Assembly (NCBI RefSeq): GCF_014648035.1
Contig: NZ_BMQI01000011.1
Span: forward strand, 39,697-103,696
Direction of reading: 5' to 3'
Origin: Shewanella algicola
GTDB taxonomy: Bacteria > Pseudomonadota > Gammaproteobacteria > Enterobacterales > Shewanellaceae
DNA length: 64,000 nt
The stretch's first letter is position 1; every line of letters starts with the position of its first letter. A model generated the notes under the pieces. The model did no database searches and was not told the DNA's origin. It saw only the letters and a list, made by a program, of their open reading frames with translations. Shown here in pieces: positions 36,639-47,209 of this stretch. The translations under genes were made by a program, and so were the position numbers.

Positions 36639-36667
36639 AAAAAATGCAGCTCATAGGCTGCATTTTT
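36639..36667 (-). terminator. terminator of the M23 peptidase gene
   Basis: Stem AAAATGCAGC/GCTGCATTTT (36641-36650 with 36657-36666) with T runs on both strands. It is 48 bases past the peptidase stop on the minus strand. Confidence 0.85.
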
Positions 36668-36714
36668 ATGTTGTTTTCATCATGCCAATAAACAGCAGAG
36701 TTATTGAGCGTTCA

Positions 36715-37989
36715 TTAACCCAGGTCCATCATCATTGTGCGGCTGCGTACTAGCGCCTGAAACTCTTGTAATTGCTTTTTAGGCAACACTTTGGCTTCGG
36801 CAATATTGGCTTTCATCGCATCAACTGGGCGACCATTTACAATAAACTCATAATGTAAATGTGGTCCTGTCGATGCGCCGGTGTTACCCGATAAAGCAAT
36901 CACTTGACCGCGAGTGACACGCTGGCCTTTCTTGACTAAAAATCTCGACAAATGCAGGTAGCGAGTGCGCACCTTGTTGTCATGTTCAATCACAATATAA
37001 TTACCCGCAAACGCATGTTTTGTCACCATGGTGACAACACCGTCTCCTGGCGCAACCACTTTAGTGCCAATAGGGGTGGCAAAATCGGTGCCGTTATGAG
37101 GACGAACACGACCTGTGATTGGGTGTTTACGATTAGGGTTAAAGCGCGAGCTTAAACGGTACTTTTTATTAAGTGGGATACGCTGAAACGCTGGCGCCAA
37201 ACTCTGGCCGTTCACATCGTAATAATTACCGTCGATATTTTGGAATGCGGTGACATCACGACGGCCAGTGTTAATACGAATACCTTCAATAGAGGTCACG
37301 CCCGTTGGTTCACCTTCAACAAATTGATCGTTAACCAGCACAGAGAAGGTATCACCGGCACGTAACTCACGAGAAAAATTGAGTTTCGACTTTAATAAAG
37401 ATTCAACTTTTTGAATTTCAGCAGCACTTAAGCCTGCATTTTTAGCAGAAACATAAAATGATCCGTTAATTTCACCACCGACAATACGATTTTGCCAAAT
37501 ACCATCTATGTGGATATCGTTCACTTCATAACTGCCATCTTCAAAGCGAGTAAACACCACTTGATGAGCAGGATTAAAATACAGTTCAAGTTTTTCAAGC
37601 TCGCCGTTGGCATTGTCCCAAAACTGGATGCGGTTGCCTGGCAGTAACGTATCAAGAGCCAGCACTTCTAGGTCGGCCTCTAGCACTTTATACATGGTAC
37701 GTTGATCAATACCGGCAAGCTCAAACAAGTGGCTTAAGGTGTCACCTCGTTCAATCACGCGGTCTAATATTGGCGTAACTTGTTGAGCGATGGTGGGCGC
37801 CTGAGATTGTTGTGCTATGTGCGGTAATAATGAATCTATATCAATAGCAACAGGGATTCGTTGAGATGAAAACTCTTGTTGTGTTGGCCATAGCATGGCA
37901 GCACCAACCACAAACACACTTGCTAGCAATAACTTCTTGTGCAAGTTCGGTAAGTTCAGTGAACTTACATCTGGCCTTTGAAAGCCCAT
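36715..37989 (-). CDS. M23 murein endopeptidase, MepM-like
   Basis: Peptidoglycan DD-endopeptidase anchored to the inner membrane and acting in the periplasm, allowing wall expansion. The ATG at 37989 is chosen over a TTG six codons upstream; either is possible. The product is 424 residues. A membrane segment spans about 20-38 (LLLASVFVVGAAMLWP). An OapA/LysM-like domain (about 80-125, RVIERGDTLSHLFELAGI) is followed by an intermediate domain and the LytM domain. Zinc ligands lie in RPHNGTDFATPIGT and GPHLHYEF. Single gene with its own terminator. Confidence 0.9.
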   Translation of the reverse strand: MGFQRPDVSSLNLPNLHKKLLLASVFVVGAAMLWPTQQEFSSQRIPVAIDIDSLLPHIAQQSQAPTIAQQVTPILDRVIERGDTLSHLFELAGIDQRTMYKVLEADLEVLALDTLLPGNRIQFWDNANGELEKLELYFNPAHQVVFTRFEDGSYEVNDIHIDGIWQNRIVGGEINGSFYVSAKNAGLSAAEIQKVESLLKSKLNFSRELRAGDTFSVLVNDQFVEGEPTGVTSIEGIRINTGRRDVTAFQNIDGNYYDVNGQSLAPAFQRIPLNKKYRLSSRFNPNRKHPITGRVRPHNGTDFATPIGTKVVAPGDGVVTMVTKHAFAGNYIVIEHDNKVRTRYLHLSRFLVKKGQRVTRGQVIALSGNTGASTGPHLHYEFIVNGRPVDAMKANIAEAKVLPKKQLQEFQALVRSRTMMMDLG

Positions 37990-38317
37990 AATTTTACTCG
38001 TTAGCAATGTCTAATCCACCCTAAAAGATGACGCTTTATATTTATTGTTTTTCTTTTACTGCAAATTGTTATTGCGAAATAGGCATAGCACGAACTAACC
38101 CTATGCCATCACATCGTTTTTATTAAAAATATGCCCCAATATTTGATGCTACGTCGTCCGGTAAAAACTGCTTAAAACACCGACTTTTGCACTCAAACTG
38201 CATATCAACGCTCTTTTATATCAAAAAAAAATCATATTACAAATATAAAATGTCATTTAATTCATAATTAGTTTGAACTTGATTGCAGCAATCATGGGAG
38301 TTTGAGGCCGATCGCTA
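37990..38317. other. intergenic region sbcC / mepM-like
   Basis: 328 AT-rich bases between two leftward genes. It presumably holds the peptidase promoter. A loop-free palindrome TGATTGCAGCAATCA occurs at about 38280-38294, near the end of sbcC. No gene seen. Confidence 0.5.
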
Positions 38318-41300
38318 TCATGTAACAGCAAATTCACTTTGTAATTTGCTGATACCGAGCCCGTTCATCTTATTCACTTTTACTTGCACACTGATCCGCT
38401 CTTTCATCGCTTCAATATGGCTAATCACCCCGATCATTTTGCCCGATGCATTAAGATTATCTAAAGCATCGAGTGCGGTATCTAGGGTTTGACTGTCTAA
38501 CGTACCAAAGCCTTCATCTAAAAACAGTGAGTCAATGCTCGTTTTATGACTCACAAGGTCAGAAAGCGCCAATGCAAGGGCTAAACTCACTAAAAAGCTC
38601 TCACCGCCCGACAAGGTTCGGGTATCACGCACTGCATCGCCTTGCCATGTATCAAGCACTTGCAGTTCTAGCGCGTCAGACTCTTTTCGCTCCAATAAGT
38701 AGCGCCCTTGCAGGCGCTCTAGTTGTCGGTTAGCCAAAGCGACTAAATGATCTAAAGTGAGCCCTTGGGCAAATTTACGGAACTTATCACCTTTTTGTGA
38801 TCCAATTAACGAATGTAAGTAAGCTAAATCATCGTACTCTTGCTGCATTTTAGCTTGTTCAACTAACAGTTGTTGCTGCCCTGCTCTTTTGCTGGCGTCT
38901 TGTTCTAGTTCGTGACTTAAGCGCCACAGTGTTTGTTTATGTTGCGGTATCTCAACATCAAGGGTTTGGTGCCTGTGCGCAATAACCTCATATTGACTAA
39001 CATCATATTCATGCTGTTCACCAATGTGAGTCAGCTCAGTTTGCCGTGCTAACGCTTGTTCAACCAAGGTGTTTGCTTTGACGATATCGTTATCGAGTTG
39101 TTGTTTAAGGAGTTGCAACTTTTCACGTGCTTGCGGTGTCAGTAACGCTGCATTAAACGCTGTTTCATCGGTGAATGGACTGCGTTGTAACGCATCTTGC
39201 CACTGTGTTTGCAGTTGTTGTAACTCTTGTACTGCATCTGCTTTTTGGCTAGTCACACCTTGCTGCTGAACCTGTAACTCGGCACGTTTTTTGTCTGCCG
39301 CTTGTAACTGTTGTTGTGCAAGTGCCACTTGTTGCTGGGCTTGCTCTAACGTGTGCAGACTTGATTGTTTTTCATCATCGACCACTTTGTCTGCAAACAG
39401 GCTTTGACGCTTGGCTTGTAAGTTTTCAAGTTGGCTTTGTACTTGATCAACCAGTTGCTGCTGCGCAGTTAACTGGGTATTAAGCTCACCTAACTGTTGT
39501 TGGTTACTGGCGATTTTTTCGCTGGTGATTGTCAGTTGTTGTTGGTTATCGATGGCTTGTTGTTGTGCGTTGGCCCAATCCGTTAACTGTTGTTGTAATG
39601 CTGCTAACCACTGCTTGGCGTCATGGAGAGTGGGTGCACTCAATCCATTGGCGCTAATTTGCGTTGTCAGCAGATTAACCATGTCAGTTTGTTGTTGGGT
39701 TAAGGTGTCAATTCGCTGCTGCAGTGCCACAAAACTTTGTTTGGTATTTTCAAGTTGTTGTGTCAGCAAACCTTGCTGATTAACCAGTTGGCTCACCGCT
39801 TGCTCAGCTTGAACGCATTGTTGCTGATGTTGATGCAAGGTTTTTTGACATTGGTTGAGCTGAGTAAGCTTTGTGGCTAATTGTTGCTGCTGCGCTTCGG
39901 CGGCGGCAATATAATCATCTAACGCTGCTTGTTGTTGAGTGTCTAGAGATAAACCCACCGACAAGGCATGAGTTTGCTGTTGCCATTGTTGCTCAATACT
40001 GTGTAATTCTGCTTGTGCTTGATTGTGCTGTGCGGTGCTGTTATCAAACTTGACTTGCAGTGCAGTTTGCTGGTTTTTCAGCTCCTCACCCTGCTTTTTA
40101 ATGCTGTCTAGCTCGGTTTGTAATTGCTGTGCCCGCTGCTCAGTGGCAGACACATTAAGCGCTTCATAATGCTCAACTAATGGATGCTCTGTCGCACCAC
40201 ATAATGCACACGGCTCACCCGCTTTTAATTTAGCTCGCTCTAAAGTCAAGTTAGCGATTTGCTGCTCTTGCTGCAATAAGGTTTGTACATCTTTAACTTG
40301 TTGGTTTTTATCGCTCCACTGAGTTCTAACCGCTGTTAATGATTGCGCGATAGCTTGCAGCTCACTGTCAAACTGGGCCGACTGCTGACTCAATTGCTGG
40401 CATTGCTGCTCCGAGCGGACAAATTGAGTGAACAGTTGAGTCAGTTGATAACGCCCTGCTTGTTGATCAACACATTGTTGATACTGCGCGCTGATCTGCG
40501 GCTCATCTTCACCAGCCAACACGTTAGCCAAAGCTTGCTGGCTTTGAGTTTGCTGAGCGTTCGCTTGAGTGAGAACCAATTGAGCTTGGGTAATTTGTGG
40601 GCTCAATTGGTTTAAAGATGCTTGAGTTTGCTCAGTATTGAGTTGATGCTGCTTGGATTGCTGTTCAAGCTGTGCCAGTTGCTCTGTTAATTGCTGCGCC
40701 TGGGCATATTGCGATTGCCACACGCCGAAGGCTTTAGCGATATCCTGACCTTGTGGCAGCGCATTGAGTTGTTGTTCAATTTTTTGTTTATCAGCACCTA
40801 GTGATTGCTGCTGGGTGAGCAATTGCTGCTGTTGTTGTTGCACTTTTTGTTGTTGTGACTGAGTTTGTTGAAAACTGGATGACAGTTGCGATAGTTGATA
40901 ATTAACCTGGTGAATCTGTTGATCAAGTGGCAATACTTGTTGGTCAATTAAGATCAATAAGGCTTTATGCGCTTGGGTTATGTGCTCAAGCTGTTGCTGA
41001 TGTTGACCATGTTGTTGCTGATGAGTCTGTAACTCAGATTGTGCCATCTGCGCCTGCTCATCAAGCTGAGTCATTTGCGTGGCCAAGGCTGTGACTTTTT
41101 GTTGTGCTTTTTGTTGTTGCTCAAACAAAGGGGCAATGAGCTGAGCGGGCTCACTGTGAGCCAATTGTGTCAGTTCAGAGCCATGTTGTTGCTGGCGCTC
41201 AAGCGCTTGCTGTTGCTGCTCATTAGCATTGCTTAACGCTGTTTGAGTGTGTTGGACATTATCCGCCCAGGTTAAATATCCTGTTAATTGGGTTAACTGT

Positions 41301-42010
41301 TGCTGCTGGGCTTTCAAGGTTTGATTGAGTTGCTCAACGTGTTGTTGCTGCGCTTCACGCTGCTCATCATCGAGTAATTCAACACTGCCAAGCTTGGCTT
41401 CTAATACCTTTAAATTGGTTTTTGCTTCACTAAAGTGTTGGTGCACTCGCGCTGAAATTAAGCCATAAATCTCGGTGCCGGTCAGTTCTTCTAATAATTC
41501 GGCACGGTCATTGGCATCGGCATTTAAAAAGGCGGCAAACTGCCCTTGCGATAACATCATCGACTTTGTAAAACGGGCAAAATCCAGCCCTGTTATTTGT
41601 TCGACTAATTCGGTTTTACGTTTAATTTGGCTGGCAAGAATTTTACCGTCGCTTAACTTAGCCAGCTCAACCTGTGCATCCTGCAAATTGCCGTCGGCTT
41701 TATCTCGTGAGCGACGCTGACTCCAAAAGGCACGATAAGCCACGCCTTTTACTTCAAACTCAACCTCAGCTAAACATTCTGCCGTGCCGCGAGTCATGAG
41801 CTCGTTGGTGGTTTTTGAAATGTTATTTAATCTCGGCGTGCGATGATACAGCGCTAAACAAATGGCATCTAAAATGGTGGTTTTACCTGAACCTGTTGGG
41901 CCAGTAATGGCAAACAGGCCGTTTTCAGCAAATGGTGATTGGGTAAAATCAATTTTCCACTCATTTTTAAGTGAGTTAATGTTTTTAAAACGCAGGCTTA
42001 AAATCTTCAT
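38318..42010 (-). CDS. sbcC: nuclease SbcCD subunit C
   Basis: SMC-like ATPase subunit of the SbcCD nuclease, which cuts DNA hairpins and protein-blocked ends. The product is 1230 residues. The N-terminal ATPase half has [12 protein letters not shown] and the P-loop [19 protein letters not shown], and the C-terminal half has [20 protein letters not shown] and [13 protein letters not shown]. Between them, about 850 residues of coiled coil are very glutamine-rich, with the zinc hook CALC at 601-604 in the middle. The start overlaps the sbcD stop by four bases, so the two are coupled. Confidence 0.95.
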   Translation of the reverse strand: MKILSLRFKNINSLKNEWKIDFTQSPFAENGLFAITGPTGSGKTTILDAICLALYHRTPRLNNISKTTNELMTRGTAECLAEVEFEVKGVAYRAFWSQRRSRDKADGNLQDAQVELAKLSDGKILASQIKRKTELVEQITGLDFARFTKSMMLSQGQFAAFLNADANDRAELLEELTGTEIYGLISARVHQHFSEAKTNLKVLEAKLGSVELLDDEQREAQQQHVEQLNQTLKAQQQQLTQLTGYLTWADNVQHTQTALSNANEQQQQALERQQQHGSELTQLAHSEPAQLIAPLFEQQQKAQQKVTALATQMTQLDEQAQMAQSELQTHQQQHGQHQQQLEHITQAHKALLILIDQQVLPLDQQIHQVNYQLSQLSSSFQQTQSQQQKVQQQQQQLLTQQQSLGADKQKIEQQLNALPQGQDIAKAFGVWQSQYAQAQQLTEQLAQLEQQSKQHQLNTEQTQASLNQLSPQITQAQLVLTQANAQQTQSQQALANVLAGEDEPQISAQYQQCVDQQAGRYQLTQLFTQFVRSEQQCQQLSQQSAQFDSELQAIAQSLTAVRTQWSDKNQQVKDVQTLLQQEQQIANLTLERAKLKAGEPCALCGATEHPLVEHYEALNVSATEQRAQQLQTELDSIKKQGEELKNQQTALQVKFDNSTAQHNQAQAELHSIEQQWQQQTHALSVGLSLDTQQQAALDDYIAAAEAQQQQLATKLTQLNQCQKTLHQHQQQCVQAEQAVSQLVNQQGLLTQQLENTKQSFVALQQRIDTLTQQQTDMVNLLTTQISANGLSAPTLHDAKQWLAALQQQLTDWANAQQQAIDNQQQLTITSEKIASNQQQLGELNTQLTAQQQLVDQVQSQLENLQAKRQSLFADKVVDDEKQSSLHTLEQAQQQVALAQQQLQAADKKRAELQVQQQGVTSQKADAVQELQQLQTQWQDALQRSPFTDETAFNAALLTPQAREKLQLLKQQLDNDIVKANTLVEQALARQTELTHIGEQHEYDVSQYEVIAHRHQTLDVEIPQHKQTLWRLSHELEQDASKRAGQQQLLVEQAKMQQEYDDLAYLHSLIGSQKGDKFRKFAQGLTLDHLVALANRQLERLQGRYLLERKESDALELQVLDTWQGDAVRDTRTLSGGESFLVSLALALALSDLVSHKTSIDSLFLDEGFGTLDSQTLDTALDALDNLNASGKMIGVISHIEAMKERISVQVKVNKMNGLGISKLQSEFAVT

Positions 42011-43350
42011 CCTTGTTCACCTTCTTGCGCGTTATCCAGTTGATTATTTTTATCGATTGCTGAACTGTTTGCCTCTTGCAGCACATGGCTTGCTGCGGTT
42101 TCCTGATGATTACGCTCAGCCTCAACCTCGGCGACCACTTGCTCAAAGCATTGGTTAATCCTACTGAGCTGTGCTTGTTGTACTTCTGTGTCAAATTGCT
42201 CTTGCGCTAAACGGCGGGCAAACACCTGGCTGACACTCAACTCTGATAGGGTTTCGTTGTCCAGTTGTTTAATGTGCTGCTGACGTTGGCTTCGGGCCCG
42301 TTTTAGCTGTAGCACTTCGACGGCTTTGTCTTGAGTTAAATCAGCAATTCGTGACTGTAAGTCAGATAAATAATCTTGCTGGGACACTTCAATACTTAAC
42401 CAGGTTGCTTGTTCTGCGTGGTGTTTGTCATCAAAAGCACTCAGTTGTTGCTCAATACTGGCTAAATCGCCTTTTAATACTTGCATGGGCTGAAACAGCG
42501 GCACCATGAGAGGCGTGACTGAATTGAGTTTACCTTCAGTAAATTCAACTAAAAATACTGATTTATTAGTTTCATGTTGGCTTGATAATTCATCGAAACT
42601 CAAAGGAATGGGTGAACCGCTATAACGAATGTGTTCAGACTTAGCCACCACTTGTGGGCGGTGAATATGGCCAAGGGCAATGTAATCGGCTGGCGGAAAA
42701 TGAGCGGCATTAAAAGCATCTAAACTGCCGATGTAAATATCACGCACTGACTCTGATGTACTGGCGCCGACTGTAGTTAAATGTCCGGTTGCGACGATGG
42801 CAACGGGGCTGGGTAATGTGGTATTTAACGCACAAGCTTGCTCAAAACAGCTCTGGTATAAATCGCTTATGGCTTCGCCAAGCTTACGCTGTTTATCTCC
42901 CGACGATTCTCCCGATTCGCTCAGTACCATATCTCGTGGTCGCAAATAGGGCAGCCCACACAAAATAGCGCCCACCTCACCTTGACGATTTTTGAGCGGC
43001 ATAACGTGTTCATTAACACTGTCAAATGCGCCAGGAATTACGGTGGTATTCAGGCAAGCTAAAAGATGTCTTGATTCGTTAAGAGTTGAGACGGAATCAT
43101 GGTTGCCGCCTAAAATAATCAACTGACAGCCACTTTGTTGAATTTGCACCACAAATTGATTATATAAGGCACGGGCATAGCTTGGTGGAGTGCCGGTATC
43201 GAAAACATCGCCGGCAATTATGAGTGCATCGACTTGATGTTGCTCAATTTGGCTTAGCAACCAGTGCATAAAGGCCTGATGCTCAGCCGCGCGGCTCTTA
43301 CCGTAAAAATATTGGCCTAAATGCCAATCAGATGTGTGAATAATGAGCAT
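42007..43350 (-). CDS. sbcD: nuclease SbcCD subunit D
   Basis: Mre11-type metallophosphoesterase, the nuclease subunit of SbcCD. The product is 447 residues. Metal-binding motifs: HTSDWHLGQ (D7, H9 region), [23 protein letters not shown] and [13 protein letters not shown]-terminal helical extension that contacts SbcC spans about 300-447 and is slightly longer than in E. coli (400 residues). AAAGGGA precedes the ATG. First gene of the sbcDC unit. Confidence 0.95.
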   Translation of the reverse strand: MLIIHTSDWHLGQYFYGKSRAAEHQAFMHWLLSQIEQHQVDALIIAGDVFDTGTPPSYARALYNQFVVQIQQSGCQLIILGGNHDSVSTLNESRHLLACLNTTVIPGAFDSVNEHVMPLKNRQGEVGAILCGLPYLRPRDMVLSESGESSGDKQRKLGEAISDLYQSCFEQACALNTTLPSPVAIVATGHLTTVGASTSESVRDIYIGSLDAFNAAHFPPADYIALGHIHRPQVVAKSEHIRYSGSPIPLSFDELSSQHETNKSVFLVEFTEGKLNSVTPLMVPLFQPMQVLKGDLASIEQQLSAFDDKHHAEQATWLSIEVSQQDYLSDLQSRIADLTQDKAVEVLQLKRARSQRQQHIKQLDNETLSELSVSQVFARRLAQEQFDTEVQQAQLSRINQCFEQVVAEVEAERNHQETAASHVLQEANSSAIDKNNQLDNAQEGEQG

Positions 43351-43430
43351 AACATCCCTTTAATTCTAAGTATTACCCACCGCCAAGGCTATTGGCGGGT
43401 TTAATCATAAATACCGTCACATGACCATAC

Positions 43431-44192
43431 TTACATATATTGCGACCATAATAATTTGAGGCTCATGCCAAATGACATCACCACCACCAAAGGCTTAATA
43501 ACTTTAACACCTTTAGTGACCACTAAACGTGAGCCCAGTGTGGCACCAATAGATTGCCCCACCAGCATAATTAGCCCTAAAACGATAACGACTTGACCAC
43601 CAATTAAAAAGAAAATCAGTGAGGCGATGTTGGTCGCAAAATTAAGTAACTTAGCATGCGCTGTGGCTTTGGCTAAACCAAAACCGGCCAGCGACACAAA
43701 AGCCAATGCAAAAAAGCTCCCGGTACCTGGACCAAAAAAACCATCATACAACCCAACTCCTAACGCTGCAGTAAAGGCAAACACACTTGGGGTTAACACT
43801 TGCTGGCGATCATCTTCACTGATCTTTTTAGAAAATAAAAAATAACAACCAATCGCTAAAATTAAAAATGGCAAGACTAACTCAAGTAATTCAGCGTCAA
43901 TCATCTGCACAAAGATAGTACCAATAGCCGCGCCAATAAAAGCGCACATTAGCGACAGCTTCATGCTGCGTAAATCCACCATGCCTTTGCGAACAAAGTA
44001 CAAGCTGGCAAAAAAACTGCCACCACAGGCTTGAAGTTTATTAGTACCAAGCGCCGCTGCTGGAGGTAAGCCGGCCCACATTAATGCCGGAATGGTCAAA
44101 AGGCCACCACCGCCGGCTATTGAATCAATAAATCCGGCAATTAAAGCAACAGCAAATAAAATCAGCGCGAGTTGGAGTGTGAGTTCAAACAT
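43431..44192 (-). CDS. TSUP-family (TauE/SafE) permease
   Basis: Inner-membrane protein of 253 residues with about eight helices, related to E. coli YfcA. The start MFELTLQLALILFAVALIAGF is chosen as the family-typical N-terminus; 19 upstream codons add a second hydrophobic stretch and are less likely. Motifs are GFIDSIAGGGGLLTIPALMWAGLPPAAALGTNKLQ, repeated in the second half as GLYDGFFGPGTGSFFALAFV. The family exports sulfite or organosulfur anions in some cases; substrate unknown here. Upstream of sbcDC by 80 bases on the same strand. Confidence 0.88.
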   Translation of the reverse strand: MFELTLQLALILFAVALIAGFIDSIAGGGGLLTIPALMWAGLPPAAALGTNKLQACGGSFFASLYFVRKGMVDLRSMKLSLMCAFIGAAIGTIFVQMIDAELLELVLPFLILAIGCYFLFSKKISEDDRQQVLTPSVFAFTAALGVGLYDGFFGPGTGSFFALAFVSLAGFGLAKATAHAKLLNFATNIASLIFFLIGGQVVIVLGLIMLVGQSIGATLGSRLVVTKGVKVIKPLVVVMSFGMSLKLLWSQYM

Positions 44193-44398
44193 GGAGGTTC
44201 TCGTTAATAGCGACGTCAGAAGGACAATGAGCAAGGCGTTATTAGACAATCTTTAACGACAAAATACAAAGCGTTCCGGTAATTTATTCACCTTTACTGA
44301 AATAACGCTTAACCCGCCATTAACTCACGCGATGATTGCGGTTTAGCTCTGCATTGGTATAGTGACCAGCTTAGTGAAAATTTGCCTAAAGGTTTATT

Positions 44399-45076
44399 AT
44401 GATAGTGATTACTGGCGCCAGCAGCGGCCTAGGTGCAGCCCTTACCCAACAATATGCAGCAGACAAATGCCAACTGCTCATTAGCGGTCGTAGCGAGCAA
44501 AAATTGACTGCGGTTATGGCTAAGCTCAACCCAACAGAACAAGCTAATGTCTCGATACAAGCTGCTGATTTATGTGTCGCTGAAGAGGTAAGTCAATTGT
44601 TTTCTCAATTATCTTCGCCGCCGACCACGGTAATTCATTGTGCTGGCAGTGGCTATTTTGGGCCGATTGAACAGCAAGACCCACAAGCTATAAACCAGCT
44701 CATCCACAATAATCTGACCTCTAGTATTTTGGTATTACGCGAACTGGTGAGCCGTTATCGCGATCAAAAAGTCAATGTGGTGGTGGTCATGTCTACTGCA
44801 GCTCTTGCCGGCAAAGCACATGAGTCGACTTACTGTGCGGTAAAGTGGGCAGTGAAAGGCTTAGTTGAATCGTTAAGGTTAGAACTAAAAGGCAGCCCAA
44901 TGAAGTTGATTGCGGTTTATCCTGGTGGCATGGCAACCGACTTTTGGTCTACTAGCGGCAAAGACATCGACACATCAAGTTTTATGACGGCCGATGAAGC
45001 AGCACAAATGCTCAAAAATGCTTTAGTAGCGACGGAGCACGGCTATATATCCGATTTAACCATTAACCGTGGTTAA
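44399..45076 (+). CDS. short-chain dehydrogenase/reductase
   Basis: Classical SDR of 225 residues: NAD(P)-binding TGASSGLG at 5-12, GRSEQKL (an arginine suggesting NADP preference), NAG-equivalent CAGSGYF, catalytic serine in MSTAALAGKAHESTYCAVKWAVKG and the YxxxK pair Y-C-A-V-K. PGGMATDF follows. It is slightly short for the family because the C-terminal substrate region is reduced. AAAGG precedes the ATG. Substrate unknown. Confidence 0.9.
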   Translation: MIVITGASSGLGAALTQQYAADKCQLLISGRSEQKLTAVMAKLNPTEQANVSIQAADLCVAEEVSQLFSQLSSPPTTVIHCAGSGYFGPIEQQDPQAINQLIHNNLTSSILVLRELVSRYRDQKVNVVVVMSTAALAGKAHESTYCAVKWAVKGLVESLRLELKGSPMKLIAVYPGGMATDFWSTSGKDIDTSSFMTADEAAQMLKNALVATEHGYISDLTINRG

Positions 45077-45122
45077 CCTCATGCTAATATTGCACAATAA
45101 TAGTTTGCGATATTGGCAGGCG

Positions 45123-45329
45123 TTATTTTTTAGGTAACAGTGGCTTTGTTGACCAGTACCAGCAAAATACCCAACCTGCTGGTGCAAAAATAACATTGAG
45201 CAAAATGGCATAAAAACCAATCAAGGGTAAGTTTGTCGTTTTACCTTTGGCAAATTTTAAGGTAAAAAACACCACAATGATGGTGAGAACAAAGATAATT
45301 TGACCTATTTTTGTGGCATTAACATCCAT
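45123..45329 (-). CDS. small membrane protein, unknown
   Basis: 68-residue protein with two hydrophobic segments (about 8-25 and 35-59), separated by a basic loop KFAKGKTTN, and a basic C-terminus. AAGGGAA precedes the ATG at good spacing, which supports expression. No family recognised. Convergent with the SDR gene and divergent from the small lipoprotein gene. Confidence 0.65.
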   Translation of the reverse strand: MDVNATKIGQIIFVLTIIVVFFTLKFAKGKTTNLPLIGFYAILLNVIFAPAGWVFCWYWSTKPLLPKK

Positions 45330-45423
45330 AATATTCCCTTATTTGACTCGGTCATCATCGAGCGGCTTCTCTTTCAATAAACTGATGACATGGTTAACAT
45401 TCACTGATTAACAGGTTACTACA

Positions 45424-45621
45424 ATGCATAACAAAATTATCTTAATCTTAGCGCTGGGTATGATGCTGTGCTTACCAGCATGTGCAGAATTAAAACAAAC
45501 AGGTAAAGAAATCGGTCACACAACCAAAAACGTCACCACTGCAATTGGCCATGGCACCCGCGACACGGTAAAAGCCATTGGCCAAGAAACTAAAGAAGTG
45601 ATTGACGAAATCAAAGAATAG
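45424..45621 (+). CDS. small entericidin-like lipoprotein
   Basis: 65-residue predicted lipoprotein. Signal peptide MHNKIILILALGMMLCLPAC ends in a lipobox LPAC with the lipidated cysteine at 20. The mature part (about 45 residues) is an amphipathic repeat-like helix (ELKQTGKEIGHTTKNVTTAIGHGTRDTVKAIGQETKEV) rich in T, K and E. It resembles entericidin-type or stress-induced small lipoproteins, but exact membership is uncertain. No toxin-antitoxin partner was recognised nearby. Confidence 0.75.
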   Translation: MHNKIILILALGMMLCLPACAELKQTGKEIGHTTKNVTTAIGHGTRDTVKAIGQETKEVIDEIKE

Positions 45622-45658
45622 CGTGTTGAATTATTGCCAACCCTTACTTTTTTTGGCA

Positions 45659-45693
45659 ATAAAAAAGCCGAGAATGCTCAGCATTAACGGCTT
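45659..45693 (-). terminator. terminator of rraB-like gene
   Basis: Nested hairpin AAGCCG-AATGC-TCA-GCATT-CGGCTT (45665-45693), with six T following on the minus strand, 25 bases after the rraB-like stop. Confidence 0.85.
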
Positions 45694-45717
45694 ATTTCAC
45701 CATAAACTTAAACTGGT

Positions 45718-46107
45718 TTAGTGGTGGCAATGCTCATTGCATTCGTGATCATCATCGTCAGCAAACTCATCGTCGCCATGTTGGTGCTGCATAACGCCCC
45801 AACCATCAGAAATGCCGTCAAACTCTTGGGCAAAGCTGTTTAGCTCAGTTTCTTTGGCAACAAGTGCAGTATATTCTGGCACCATTTGTAAGCAAACAAT
45901 CACTTCCCACTTGGTGCTTTCTTCGTCAAAATTAAGCTCTAATTCACCTTGTAACTCAGTTTGCGTTAACGCTTCCATCGCTGATTCTGCATCGCGCTGA
46001 TCGTCAAACACCAAGAAGAAGTCCACTTCAAGTGCCTGGGTTAAGTCAATACCGGCTTCAGCCATTGCAGCCAGCATTTGGCCATTATCATCATCTGGAA
46101 ATTGCAT
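45718..46107 (-). CDS. rraB: RraB-family regulator of RNase E activity
   Basis: Small acidic protein of 129 residues of the RraB family, which in E. coli binds RNase E and changes mRNA decay. The family core is visible as MAEAGIDLTQALEVDFFLVFDD, ALTQTELQGELEL and EVIVCLQMVPEYTALVAKETELNSFAQEFDGISDGWGV. The C-terminal 22 residues are exceptionally rich in H, D and E with a CNEHC motif. E. coli RraB has an acidic tail but not this metal-ligand-like cluster. It lies 11 bases after the S4-domain gene, so both are probably one transcript acting on RNA. Confidence 0.85.
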   Translation of the reverse strand: MQFPDDDNGQMLAAMAEAGIDLTQALEVDFFLVFDDQRDAESAMEALTQTELQGELELNFDEESTKWEVIVCLQMVPEYTALVAKETELNSFAQEFDGISDGWGVMQHQHGDDEFADDDDHECNEHCHH

Positions 46108-46118
46108 GTATTTGTCCT

Positions 46119-46352
46119 TTATTGCGCCGCAACTATTTCAATATTTGCACCGTTAAACGAAATAACATCGCCAACCACGCATTTTTTACGCTTACGGGTG
46201 TCAATTTCACCATTGACGGTCACTTGACCTTCAGTGATAACATGCTTTGCATCCCCGCCGCCATTTACTAGGCCTTGTACTTTTAACACTTTGTACAGTT
46301 CTACGTATTCATCACCTGGAAGTAATGCAAACGCTTGAGTTTGAGTCGTCAC
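46119..46352 (-). CDS. S4-domain RNA-binding protein, YbcJ-like
   Basis: 77-residue S4-like RNA-binding protein. EYVELYKVLKVQGLVNGGGDAKHVITEGQVTVNGEIDTRKRKKCVVGD matches E. coli YbcJ, whose role may be in rRNA or ribosome function. The start is GTG at 46352, with AAGG nine bases upstream. First of a pair with the rraB-like gene. Confidence 0.88.
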   Translation of the reverse strand: MTTQTQAFALLPGDEYVELYKVLKVQGLVNGGGDAKHVITEGQVTVNGEIDTRKRKKCVVGDVISFNGANIEIVAAQ

Positions 46353-46402
46353 AATAATTGCCTTTTATTCAAAATATGCCGGCTATTATAGCCTATGCAA
46401 GT

Positions 46403-47209
46403 TTAGCAAGCATCAAGCATTTTAAGCGGATTAGGTTGACGATATTCATAGCCTAAATGGCGACAAATTAACTGACCATCAATCACTTTATTGGGCTGTT
46501 GTTGTTGATTAAATTCAGGGGGCGTTAAGCCAAGATGCTCAGCAGCTTTCACATAAAACTCACCGCGCGTAGGATGAACAGGCGCGGCCAGATTATAAGT
46601 CGGCAAGGTGTTAGGGCTCGATAAAATCAAGCTAACAGCAGCAATACAATCTTCTAAGTGCACCAAATTGACCGCCACATTCGCGCCGCTCACATCGGTT
46701 TTACCCGCAAAAAATCGTCCAGGATGGCGCTTAGGACCAATTAAACCTGAAAATCGTACAATACAGCTATTGGGCATTGCTGCAAACATGGCTTCCGCTT
46801 GCAACAATGTTGTGCTGGTATCACTAAATGCACTAGCGTCAGCTTCGGTTACGGTTTGATCAGCAGAGGGATACACTCCCGTTGTGCTGATAAAAATGAC
46901 CTTTTGATACAGCCGCTTTCCCATTAAAGATTTAAGTTCAGTTAAATAGGCAATGTAGTCAGAATCGCCGCGACGAAGCCTAGGAGGAATATTAATCACA
47001 ATGGCGTCGGCATCAAACAGCGAAGAGCTTTTGACGTCATCGCTAACATTGGCTAAATCTAGCTGGTAGGCTTTAATGCCCAATTGAGGTAACGAGACTA
47101 AATCATCAACCTGACGTTTAGACGCTTTAACTTGAAACCCCTGGTTTATAAGGTATTTCGCCAAAGGCAGACCAAACCAGCCACATCCAATAAGTGTTAT
47201 TGTTTTCAT
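46403..47209 (-). CDS. NAD(P)-binding epimerase-like protein (atypical SDR)
   Basis: 268-residue protein of the extended/atypical SDR group related to YeeZ. The Rossmann motif is TLIGCGWFGLPLAKYL at the N-terminus, STTGVYPSADQTVTEADA resembles the S/Y active region of epimerases, and NLVHLEDCIAAV follows. The usual YxxxK is not clearly present, so catalytic activity is uncertain. Its ATG overlaps the HD-GYP gene stop by four bases, so the two are translationally coupled. Confidence 0.82.
   Translation of the reverse strand: MKTITLIGCGWFGLPLAKYLINQGFQVKASKRQVDDLVSLPQLGIKAYQLDLANVSDDVKSSSLFDADAIVINIPPRLRRGDSDYIAYLTELKSLMGKRLYQKVIFISTTGVYPSADQTVTEADASAFSDTSTTLLQAEAMFAAMPNSCIVRFSGLIGPKRHPGRFFAGKTDVSGANVAVNLVHLEDCIAAVSLILSSPNTLPTYNLAAPVHPTRGEFYVKAAEHLGLTPPEFNQQQQPNKVIDGQLICRHLGYEYRQPNPLKMLDAC

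Noticed and set aside
38400..42000. Repetitive CAA/CAG-type tracts resembling microsatellites, and long frames on the opposite strand of sbcC
   Set aside because: They are glutamine codons of a long coiled coil with clear SbcC motifs at both ends; the opposite frames are by-products of this composition.
43370..43410. CCGCCAA/TTGGCGG hairpin as terminator of the TSUP gene
   Set aside because: Seven-base stem but no T run on either strand; too weak to list.
45123..45621. Toxin-antitoxin pair formed by the two small genes
   Set aside because: They are divergent, one a two-helix membrane protein and the other a lipoprotein; no overlap, antisense RNA or known toxin family is evident.
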